Assembly: GCA_013397845.1 (NCBI GenBank) | Contig: VZTG01007434.1 | Coordinates: 807,118-871,117 of the forward strand | From: Melanocharis versteri | Lineage: Eukaryota; Chordata; Aves; Passeriformes; Melanocharitidae | Length of the DNA: 64,000 nt | Direction of reading: 5' to 3' | Part shown: piece after piece, positions 1 to 10,952 of the stretch | Position numbering within the stretch: position 1 is the stretch's first letter | How the letters are laid out: every line of letters starts with the position of its first letter | Program-made: the position numbers and the translations under genes | The notes under the pieces: generated by a model | Database searches by the model: none | Seen by the model: only the letters and a program-made list of their open reading frames with translations | What the model was told of the DNA's origin: nothing

Positions 1-1132
1 TACTAAATTCTTTAAAGTTAGGTAAAATGGACCTTGATGGCCTGCTGATTTTCACAGATGTTGCATTGTCAGTGTGCAAAATGCAACACCATCTAAAGAA
101 GTCCTTAGTGTTCATCATGTCCACCAGAAAAAAGGCCTTTTTGTCCACTTACAAGGTTTGTTTCTCTTAAGTTTTTGTCACTGACATATTTTGAGGTTAT
201 TGAACTCAACGAAGACTGTGACACAGTCACAAAAGAGAATATTTTATCTTGATATTGTTAATCTATTTCATTATCATACTGCACACTTTCCCATTTCTTC
301 TACCTTTTTGAAATGCCACCTACACTTATAAAATTACATTAGGAGTTCTCAATGTTTCCATGAAGAAGCAGAGAAATCACATAAAGAGATGACTATTAAG
401 AAGTAGGGAAAAACAAAGTTTCACTTGAGATGAACAGAATTTAACTTGTTTTAAAAACAATCCCAGACAAGGTATTCAGTGGGAGGAAAATGTATATATT
501 CTTTCAAAATCTAGAAATATCATGACTATGCTATCAAATGCAAAGTTAAAATGCAGTTTCACTGAATTTCAACATGAGATGATTGCAACAAGAAGTAACT
601 GAAGCCAGTCTATATCACAAAACAAGGAACCCTCTTAGTGTACCATTGCAATCAAGTGCCAACTTCCAGTCTGAAACATACTATGAATAAAAAGGTGTAT
701 AAATAAAATGAAAAATGTGCAGGAAATAACAGAAAAATACTGAAGCAACGTAAACTAGAATTACTCATAAACAAATAAAGCATTATCTGAAAACCAGTAC
801 ATGAGTATACATTTTTCTGTTTCTCAGTCATATTCTGTAGCCTCTACCTCTTGTTCAATACTGGTGGCTCCCAACAGTTTTGACTTAGTGATAATTAAGG
901 ATAACTTCATTCTCATGACTCTTCTCACTGAAGTACGAAACATAGCAAACAACAAACCACAGGAATATTGCTTGGTTTGCCTAATTCAAAATACAATCCC
1001 AAACAGGCAGCGCCAGGCAGCAGTAAAACTTGAGGCACCAACCACAGCGTAAGTTTCAATCAGCTGAAAGCTCATCTGTCAGTGAGAAACAGGACATAGT
1101 CAGGCCTTTTCTGAAAACTGTGTGCACATCAG
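1..1132. other. Intronic sequence, no recognisable feature
   Basis: AT-rich DNA downstream of the GABBR2 exon in the gene's direction. I see no exon-like segment with splice sites, no known repeat and no RNA gene. The next GABBR2 exon, which should start with codons for VRNDLTG, is not visible on the minus strand. Confidence 0.6.
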
Positions 1133-1566
1133 TGTTGTGGCTTAGGAATGTTATTCTCCAATTTAGTGCTTCCAGTGAAACCATGAGTCTCTTGCTCACA
1201 CCCTCTTCCCCCTCCTCTGTGGTGGGATGGAGAGGAAAGACAGAGGCACAAAAGGTGAAGATCACAGGATGAGATAAGAACAACTCACTGGAAACAGCAA
1301 TGAGATAAGAGAATGAACTGTAGCAGCAGCAATACTAATGACAGAGGGTACAAGAAAGAGGTGAACAATTTGCATAGAAACAATTCCGGACTGCTCCCTC
1401 CACCACACTATGCTGAGCTGGAATCGACCCCCTCTCTCTGGAAGAGACTCCCTTCCCCCAGCTCCCACCAGTAAGGTGAGGTGGTACAGAATAACCTCTG
1501 GTTCCTGGCCATGCCCCCTCCTGGATGCTGCCAAAACTAACCCTGTCCTGCCCGGAACCAGGACTA
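1133..1566 (-). mobile_element. Degraded solo ERV LTR (ERVL-like avian family)
   Basis: The left edge TGTTGTGGCTTAGG and right edge ending CCAGGACTA match the outline of the LTR at 39398-39819, whose edges are TGTCACGGTTTAGG and CCAGGACA. Shared inner blocks include the CCAATTTAGT segment, a GAGATAAG stretch, GAGGTGGTAC and the CATGCCCCCT/TATGCCCCCT segment near the right end. By analogy with avian LTRs beginning TGTCCTGGTTTC, the element lies on the minus strand, the same sense as GABBR2. No internal retroviral genes flank it, so it is a solo LTR. Edges are mutated and a target-site duplication is not convincing; ATCAG on the left against AACAG on the right is the best candidate. Confidence 0.7.
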
Positions 1567-1594
1567 ACAGCTATAACCCTCCTAAACTAAAGCT

Positions 1595-1668
1595 AGCCTG
1601 GCTTTGAGCAGCAGGTTGGATGAGAGACCTCCCAAGGTCTCCCCACCTAAACTACCCTACAGTTACAT
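1595..1668 (+). mobile_element. CR1 LINE 3'-end remnant
   Basis: The segment with TTTGAGCAGCAGGTTGGATGA, then GACCTCCCAAGGTCTCC and a CCTAAACTACCCTA tail resembles the last bases of plus-strand avian CR1, where GGTTGGACTAGATGACCTCC is followed by GGTCCCTTCCAACCTAAA and ATTCTATG. It sits just right of the degraded LTR. Short and diverged, so moderate confidence. Confidence 0.5.
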
Positions 1669-3105
1669 ACCACAGCAAACACTTAGAGCTGAAAGTCCTG
1701 AAAATATTTTGTAACCTCATTTATAAATGTTTGCCCCAGAATTAACTTCTGAAACAGAATCTTCTCCCAGAGGATGAAAACAGGGCAGCAATCCATAAAA
1801 TCTAGGACACAGAAGCACAGTAGGTATGAATTTGTCCTAGTTAAGTAACAGAACTGATGAGGTGTCTATATTATTCTTATACCAAGTCAACTCATGCAAT
1901 TTAAACACTAACCCAACGGAAAGGATATTTCTGGTTGTACCTACAGACCTGAAGAACTCACAAAGGATGCTAACACTGAGCTGAACTATTGGCAGCCAAA
2001 GAATACAGGTCACTTGAGCAGTCATAATCCTAGAATCCAAGTAATGCCAAGAAAGAGAGCCTCAAGCCACACTAACAGTGTAAGATGTACAGACACTGCC
2101 CATGTGCTTTAAGAACTGAAAGCACAGTGGCATGAAGTTCTCCATTCTCTCTACCTACCCTTTGTCTCTCTATGTGACCTGGAGAATAAGGAAGATATAA
2201 CATTTTTTAATAAGTAAGAGAAGATTTTTCACCAAATAAAAGGAAATGGGTGATAACCCAAAGTCTCAAGCAGAAAGGATTCCCAAAGGAAACAACTGAA
2301 ATAGGAGCAAGAGATCCTCTGTGATCTTGGCCTTCAGAGATAAACTGGAGTGAGACTGATAAACTATGCAATTGAGACAACTGTCTCATTACAAGGCAAA
2401 GTAAACAAAAAAGACAGCTGGATGACTTTGAGGGGCAGCTAACCTGCAGACAAATTAGGTGAGCTTTAATTATTCAGGAGATAAGATCACAGTACAAATT
2501 GCAGAGGGACAGGAGACAGTGATCTAGCTAAGGAAAAAAAGTTGTCACCCCAAAAAACCCTGAAGTTAGATGGCAGGTAAAGAGATGCAATCAGGGTTCC
2601 TGTCAACTAAACTACATGGGTATGAAGTCCCTATGCAAGAACAAGAAGGAGCATCTATCCCGCCCATGTGTTTAGGTGGAAGAACCACTTGAGAAAATTT
2701 AGACAGATATCCAAGCTGTTCTAGATGAAAAAAAGAGAAAGAGATCCGTCAAACTGATGCAGTCTTTCTGGGAGATGGAAAAATGAGAGAACTGCTCTGT
2801 CTTGCTGCTAAGAGTAAAACCACCTGAATTACTACACAGGCTTCTCTAAAGATCCCATTAATTTGTTTCTGCTTATTTTGCATGAGAGTAAGAGATGACA
2901 TTCAGTTACTTCTGATCTAATGGCTTGTAATGCATTTCCATTATAGATAAGACCATTCACATCCCAAGCTCAGTGGCTTTTTACAACAGAGAGAGAAGTT
3001 TTAGATGCTGTTCAACTATTTTGTCACTTTCAAAAAAATGTCAGAATTGTTTTACCTGATGTTCTTTTAGAGGGAAAATTATAGTTTCAGTTGATGTATA
3101 GACTG
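1669..3105. other. Intronic sequence, no recognisable feature
   Basis: AT-rich, with only short open frames in both directions, which I regard as chance. No repeat family, RNA gene or exon recognised. Confidence 0.55.
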
Positions 3106-3490
3106 ACCAGCGCCTGAGGGCCACTAACAGGCCTTGATGGTCCTTCCTCTGGGACCTCTACCCAGCCCTTAGACCTGCATCTACAGTCTCTGCCACAGAC
3201 CTGTCCAGCAGTCACTAGACCTCATCCCGACTTGTGGACTGATTTGCCAGCTTGGCCTTGGACCTGCATCATTGCCATGGACTTACTTGCCTGATGATCT
3301 GCACACTTGGCTGATCCTGGCCTCAATCCCTGGGTCTCCCCTCCTCTCTTGCAGCAGGACTGGGCTCTGCCCAGCCGTTGCATGCTCCCCTGCTCTACTG
3401 CTGCTGGCTCCCATCCCTCACTGCTCCCAGACAGCAAATTAATTAGTTCCTGCCATTCTTCCTGTGCTTTCACTGTCTACATGGAGAAGT
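3106..3490. repeat. Unclassified GC-rich block, possibly an old LTR
   Basis: This stretch is clearly richer in GC than its surroundings and dense in GGACCT/GACCTG words; GACCTGCAT occurs at 3172 and again at 3261. Such composition is common in ERV-derived LTRs. I see no TG...CA termini, target-site duplication or family match, so the class is a guess. Confidence 0.3.
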
Positions 3491-4259
3491 GAGAAACTCT
3501 ACATGGACCTGAAGAAGAAAGGATCTAGCTCTAATAATTTTGAAGGACTCAACATGCTGCATAAAAATCACTGCAATTCAAGGAAGTTTTAACTGAATCT
3601 TGCATTACTTGAAAGCTGTAATGAATCACAGTAAACTGAGCTTGCAGACACAGAAGTGTGTTGCTTACCTTTCAAGAGAAATGGAGAGACTTTGAACTCA
3701 AGTGCAGCACTCTTGCAAACCCTTGAAAGATGCAGTTTTAGAACTTCTTAAGTGACCCTGACAGACAGGAAGTCCCTCCAGCTGTCTCAAAGGAAGACCA
3801 AGAATCCCTATGTTGTGTTTGTTTAGTCTTATCCTAAAAAACCCTACACAACACAAGTTCAACAATCTACCCTTTCTATTTGACTTTTTTCCACTTCTAT
3901 CTTTCTCATTAAATATGTTTCCAGGTGACCCAATATTTTTTACACACTTCTCTGATCTACTTCCTTCTTGAAGATGATACTAGACCTGATGTTCCAACTT
4001 CCACCTAATGAACACTAAGTAGAGTTGCATTTTACTCTGTGTGTCTTAAGTGTCAATATTACATTACATTACATCATGGTGAGTTAAGCTCTTTGCTTCC
4101 TTTCTACTTTTCACAGTAAATCAAGCTGTCTAAATATCTTGCCCATTACTCAATTTGTGGTTCTTCGTAGTGCTTTCCACATCTTTCTCTGGAGATCTTT
4201 CACTGCCTACATAGCCATATTGCACTTTTTCACTTAAATATTGTTTTTATTAAAACTTT
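3491..4259. other. Intronic sequence with a short ATTAC repeat
   Basis: AT-rich intron. A short (ATTAC)n run lies near 4058-4074. Nothing else recognised up to the LTR target site at 4260. Confidence 0.55.
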
Positions 4260-4265
4260 TATCAA
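4260..4265. repeat. LTR target-site duplication, left copy
   Basis: TATCAA immediately before the LTR start, identical to the copy at 4743-4748. Confidence 0.85.
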
Positions 4266-4742
4266 TGTGCTGGCTTTGGCTGGGGTAGAGTTAGTTTTCT
4301 TCACAGTGGCTAGTATGGGGTTGCGTTTTGGATTTGTGCTGAACACAGGGTTGAAAATATGGAGATAGTTTTGTAAGTCCTCAGTAGGGCTTGCACAGAG
4401 CCAAAGCCTTTTCTGCTTTTCGTACTGTAGGGGCTGGGATTGTATGGGAGGCTGGGAGGAGACACAGCTGGAACAGGCCTCCATGACCAAAGGGATATTC
4501 CAGACCATATGACATCATGCTCAGTATATAAAGCGGGGGAAGAAGGAGGAAGGGGGGAGATGTTTGCACTGATGGCATTTGTCTTCCCAAGTAGCTGCTA
4601 TGTGTGATGGAGCCCTGCTCTCCTGGAGATGGCTGAACACCCGCCTGCCCACGAGAAGTGATAAACTAATTTCTTGTTTTGCTTTGCTTGTGCACATGGC
4701 TTTTGCTGTGTGATGCTTGGCTGCTGGCTGGGGTTAAGCCAA
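4266..4742 (+). mobile_element. Solo ERV LTR with target-site duplication
   Basis: The element starts TGTGCTGGCTTTGGCTGGGG, followed by TAGAGTTAGTTTTCTTCACA and GTGGCTAGTATGGGG, a 5' end typical of widespread avian ERVL-like LTRs. It ends TGGCTGGGGTTAAGCCAA, a diverged form of the usual TTAAACCAC-ACA end. The 6-bp duplication TATCAA flanks both sides (4260-4265 and 4743-4748), so both ends are defined and the length is 477 bp. No gag, pol or env flanks it, so the provirus has recombined to a solo LTR. It lies antisense to GABBR2. The terminal CA has been lost to mutation. Confidence 0.9.
4525..4532 (+). promoter_or_regulatory. LTR TATA box
   Basis: TATATAAA inside the solo LTR, preceded by a CCATATGACATCATG stretch and followed by a G-rich run, as expected of the LTR's U3 promoter. 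Whether it is active cannot be told from sequence. Confidence 0.6.
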
Positions 4743-4748
4743 TATCAA
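4743..4748. repeat. LTR target-site duplication, right copy
   Basis: TATCAA immediately after the LTR end, identical to the copy at 4260-4265. Confidence 0.85.
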
Positions 4749-5159
4749 TATAATTCTGAAACTTAATCCTGTCCTCAGCAAAGTACTTGCAGCTTTTCCC
4801 AAGTAGGTATCAACCGCAATTTAATAAACATTTTCTCTATCATACTATCTGGAGATAACCTTATCTCTTTCTAGAGAATACCACTTGACAGAATCTCATC
4901 CTTCTTGTTTGACAGTATACCACTGATAACTACTCACTGAAATTATTTCCAAGACAGAGAAGGGTAAAGCATACCATACTTTTTGCTTGAGCATTTGTTT
5001 TAAAAACAAATATTCAACTGACTTGATGTCAATTAACTTTTGTTGCAGGAATATCGGTTAGAGACTAGACTGCTCTTACAGTATCTTCACCAAGATTAAG
5101 GTTCCCTCCATTTCTTTAGGAGCACTTTTAACATTTTATAAGTCATAAAATATCACACA
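4749..5159. other. Intronic sequence between LTR and old CR1
   Basis: AT-rich. It may contain further, unrecognisable parts of the old CR1 that becomes legible from about 5160, but I cannot align it by eye. Confidence 0.5.
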
Positions 5160-5570
5160 TCACCTATCACACCTCCTTGAGACCTGTTACCTTGTCATAG
5201 AGGGAAATCAGATTGCTTTACACGATTTATTCTTGACAAATCCATTTTCACCATTGTTTAGCATCTTTTTATCTCCTGTGTGATTCCAAACCGATTATTT
5301 GCTCAAGTGTCTTTCCAGGAATCAAATCTAGCCTGACTGGCCTATAATTCCCTGGGCCTTTGTGTGTTTTCTGGAAAGAAAGACACAAAGCTTTCTTCCC
5401 TCCCCCTACAATTAATTTACTTTTTATCCTTTAATTCTCAAAGCTCATAAGGGAAAAGTCTAAGATTTTTTAAGTATTCCATAGTGAATTAATTGTGCCA
5501 GACAATTTGAAAATATCTGACTCATCTAAGACGACTCTAACCTGTTCTTATCCCTCTTCCCTAGTTTTAA
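5160..5570 (-). mobile_element. Ancient CR1/L3-like LINE, ORF2 relic
   Basis: Read as the complement of a LINE, landmarks of the CR1/L3 ORF2 reverse-transcriptase region appear in order: ACCTTGTCATAGAGGGAAAT with CAGATTGCTTTACA, then TTTGCTCAAGTGTCTTTCCA, CTGACTGGCCTATAATTCCC and, further on, TTGAAAATATCTGACTCATC followed by TAAGACGACTCTAACCTGTT. The same landmarks occur in old CR1/L3 copies of reptiles and birds. All frames are broken. It is far more diverged than the other CR1s here, so it probably predates the radiation of modern birds (inference). Confidence 0.6.
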
Positions 5571-6549
<979 letters not shown>

Positions 6550-9023
6550 AAAGAACAAAATAATGAAAGTCACCCTAAGTCATCTAGCAGTCAGTAAAAA
6601 AACTTTGCTTTTCTCAGTGCAACAAGACACAGTCTGTTCATTGCTGTCCTGTAGAGAAGCTTCATCATCATACAGCTTGAAAGTCCTACCAGCACCATTT
6701 ACTTTCAAAGACATTTTTGAAATATTTTAGCTCTATAAAACACCTGCTGCAAAATTAAACTAGGGAATCTTAAAAGTCAGTGATGTAAAATCCTCTGTTT
6801 AAAATCACACATCTTACACATTGCACAGAGCAATAAGGCCTAAGGGAGTAAATCCCTATGATGAATTTCCCATCAATTTCTCTTCATAAAAGTTGAGAAT
6901 ACCTCCAAGAGAATATTATTTTCTCAAAGTCTTATATATCTTAAATTACTGGGTGAACCTCTAGTAGTACTTCTTCCTGTCTTCACATAATAAAACAGCT
7001 CCAGGTAACAGAAAAACAGAAAACCATTATGTTAGCCAAGGCTTGCAAGTCAGAAGTTTACTTGGGTCTCAGCTTCCTGCACTGAAGCAGGCCTCCTGTG
7101 GTTTGTGTTATAAAAGAGAATTCAATGGCTAAAACACTGGAATTTGTTCATGGTTTGAGAATGCTTATTACAAAAAGAAAGAGGAAACCTTTTAAAACAT
7201 ATGAAAACAAACAGAAAACTTCATTGAATTCTTCTGCCCGAGTTAAAGGTGGCATATTTTTGTGAATGTTTTTCAGACAGTGTTTTGAAGAGAATGCCTG
7301 CGCATTCACTTTTTGAAAACACTCCTACTCCAAAGATACTTCTGGTCATTCCTTCCAGTTCTTTTTAGGCTTCTAGGAATGTGCTTCCCAAGCATTTTTT
7401 CAGCCAGGATTTTTGGCTGAAAGGTTTCTTAAAGTACTGTTTTAATGCAAATTGGTTTGACTGACAAAAAATAAGCTCCCTGATACAGTTATTTAAAGTC
7501 TTTCTAAATCAATAGAGAGTAAGAAAATGTAGGTGAATTCCAGACTATATATCAACCACAGCTTTAACTTTGCACTTTTTAAATCAAGCATTCAGTATAT
7601 TTGGGTTAGATAACCTTTTTTGAAATTCAGAATAGACAAGTTTAATCTGAAAAAACAGTTCAGGTCTTTTCTTCAAGTTTATAAAAATGTAGGTTTAGCC
7701 TATCAGAGACAGGACTTATTCTCTGTCTCATTTTAGACTCACAAAGAATATATTGCATTGTTATAATGGCCTAAATGTAGTTTGTTTTCCTATTTAAAAG
7801 AAATCTAAACAACTGATGCGTGCATAACCTGGACAGTTTACAGATTACCATTCAAAATAGAAGATTCTTTCTCTTCATTGGTCAGGAGACAGTGAATAAT
7901 GTAATTGTCATGTAATTCTGGGGTTAAACATTTTTAATACAGCAACTGATCATTTACTAGATTGCTTGAAAAAAGTGTAATATGAGGTGCTATGATATAT
8001 TGCCATCTTGGTTTTCCAAAACCATTCCCATAAGGAAAGAAGAACGAACATCTGCCAGGTAGATCTAGTCAGCTTTTCTGTTTAGCCTGCTAGTGCTGAA
8101 CATCATGCACTCACTGCACACTGAAGGTGGAAATAAGGACCTGTACCTCTGACTGAAAAAGAGAGAAGATTTGACATTAGGAATCCAACATGAAGAGGAA
8201 TACCTCTCAGCAGCCCAGCTGCTTGCAGCCTGCTGACTTTCAAAGGACTTGCTTTTCAAGTTATTATGGGTTTGGATCAAACATAATTCGATTGATCCTT
8301 AAGAAAAAGAAGTGAAGAGCAACACTGAAGTAACAGTAGTGGCAAGAAACATCAGCAAGGTTCGCCTAGCTCAGGTTCATAGATTGAATGGCAAACTTTT
8401 CTGATCAGTAGTACAAAGCTCCATAGAAATGAGAAGCATCTCTCTGTGTGTGAACTGGCTTTAGGATGGAGATCCGTGATATAAGCAAGACAATTCAAAA
8501 CCATCCTTTGTGATTTTTTAGTGACTTAAAGAGCCTAAATTTGTATCCTAATTGCTCAACAATGAAGCAAAACCTTACCTCTCTTCATTGCTAACAGAAA
8601 GATGAAGTCTCATAACAGATTTCTCAGCCATGTGAGGTGAGATGAGATGAATCTAGGTTTAAGTGTAAAACTAATGACACCCAAATTACAAAAAAACCAT
8701 TCCTCTTCATTTTCTTTTTAAAGAAAGGTTTTATTTAAATAAAAAAAATGGGAAATTTCATGCTCAAACAATTCCCAGATTGTAGGATATATTCAGAGGT
8801 CCTTCTTTCAAGCATCACATAGATTATGGTTAGTCTCATCCTGCATCACTTTGACAATTAATAAGACACTCGTAAGACATAGAGAAATATCCTGAAAAAG
8901 TTACGTAATTGAAAATATTTAACTTTTCATAAAATCGGCTCTGTAAGAGTTTGGGACATGCAATGAACTTATCCCCAAAAATCACCAGCACTCAATATTC
9001 TGCTTTCAGAGGGACAAGGAGGG
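6550..9023. other. Intronic sequence, no recognisable feature
   Basis: Start of the long upstream intron. AT-rich and without recognisable repeats, exons or RNA genes. Confidence 0.55.
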
Positions 9024-9093
9024 AAAAAAAAAAACCAAAACAAAAAACCAAAACCAAAACCAAAACCAAAAAAACCACCAAAAAACCACCACA
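9024..9093. repeat. A-rich (AAAACC)n low-complexity repeat
   Basis: An oligo-A run followed by irregular AAACC/AAAACC units and CCACC variants. Simple sequence; no adjoining retroposon body was recognised that would make it a poly(A) tail. Confidence 0.85.
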
Positions 9094-10927
9094 TTAACCC
9101 TCTGTATTTTAGGGCTAAAGTTGTTTATCCGTGGCTGATTTGAAACTTGCATATTGGAAAGCTTTTCATAGTTTCTCAGCTTCATTCTACAGGATTGAAG
9201 GCCATCCTGCTTTTTTTGTTACAAGAATTTGTTTTGATAAATTTCAGTTATTTAGCCAAAAATCTGGATGAATGGCAATCATATTGTTCATTTAATTATT
9301 TGCAAAATACAAAAGTTCTATTTTTCACATTATTGCATTTTCAATGCATACATATTCATGTACTGCTCTAAAATTTTTTTTACAGGTGTTTATACTTGCC
9401 TCTCCATGTTCAGGAGGAGTGAGAGATAAACAGTTAAATGCGGCAATAAATATCTGTGGGGTGTATGATGTCATTCTTTCACAGAAAATTATTTTACAGA
9501 ACTGCTAAAAGGTGATGGCCAAAAGCAAAACTTCAAGAAAGGACGAATGAAAGGAAAAAAAAAAGTTTTTTTCGAGTTGTTATAAAGCAGAAGACACAGT
9601 GGACAGCTACCAGGCGATACATAATAACTGTGTGCGTGGTGTTTGTGTGCATACATGTATGTAGATCTAGAGAAAAAAAAAGCTCATATATCTAATATTT
9701 ACATCTCTGTTTGAATACTGTCAGAAAAACCTGCAGCTACTTCCTGTATTATCTCTGAGAAGTCTTTCTTTGGAATATCTTTGAAATATTTGCTTCCAAT
9801 TTGTGAGCAACCAGATCTGAACTTAAAATGAGTGTGTGTAGGCAAACATAAGCTATGATTCGGATGGGAATTTCTGAAATGAAACAATATGAAACTTTGA
9901 AATAGAAAATAAGATAATATTTACCATTCAAGTAAGAACAATAAAATATTAACTATAGTACAAAATGAGAACCAAATAGACCAGGGTATTGGATAGACTT
10001 CGGTGAACTCCTGAAAAACTGAAAAATATTCAGAAGGATTTTATTAAGGAAGTTTTGAGGACAGGCGTATGTGTTGATGAATTAAATTTTTCCAAGAAAG
10101 ATTATACTTTTTGAAAACGTTAATTTAGTTGAAAATCCACACATTTTCATGGAAATTCTGTCATCAACACTAGATAGGGAGATGAAAGAAAAAGAAAGTT
10201 AAAGTGTTGAAAGGAACAGTTCTGCAGAAGGGGAGTAAAAGGTAGCTTCATAACCTTATATTAAGTTTAAAGGAGGTGTGGTAGATCAAACGAGAAACAT
10301 CAGTCTGAAGTGCTTTCAAGTGCTTCTGTTTAAGGAAGGAATGGTGCGTTCATTTAAAGAAAGTCAGTACCGAAGTAGGAATGATAAGATGATAAGCTCT
10401 ACTATTCATTTAAGAGAATGGGATGCAGCACTAATGAAATCAATGGGAAAGACTAAGAGTCGTGTAAGGAAGGATGGATATTATTGGAAAGCTGTAACAA
10501 AACTAGAAAAGGAAACAACACCATATACAGAATGTGTATATCCCATATATGAGCCCAGTAGTTAGAAGATGGAAGGCTGAATGAAGCCACACTGCTGTCC
10601 CATGTACTGCAGAGAGAAAGGAAGCCATCAGAAATGGCAAGTAATCTTCTTCTGTTCAGTTGTTTTACTATCTCTAGGAAGTATTTATGTTTAATTTTTG
10701 TCACAGTAGTAGGGTACAGAAGTCTGGGGAAAATAAAAGAGCAGAATTATCCCTGGGTAAACAGTCACCCCTCATCTATGGCAACGGGTGTGTTTAGGTG
10801 TCACATTTATTTAAATGGACTGTTTCAGCTGAAGTAAAACAGTAACAGGGCATTTCTTAGTCGCTTTTGTTTGCTTTCAGCAAATTGTTATCCCAACCCA
10901 TGGTCTCTGCCCCTCGCCTGCCAAAGA
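9094..10927. other. Intronic sequence, no recognisable feature
   Basis: AT-rich. A 95-codon open frame at 10278-10565 (+) has no similarity I recognise and no splice or translation context. Treated as chance. Confidence 0.5.
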
Positions 10928-10952
10928 GGGTGGCGGGGGTGGGGGGGAGGGG
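10928..10952 (+). other. G-quadruplex-type motif
   Basis: Four G runs (3, 5, 7 and 4) separated by TGGC, T and A fit the G3+N1-7 pattern. It would lie on the strand opposite to the GABBR2 sense strand, so the pre-mRNA carries the C-rich complement. Confidence 0.7.
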
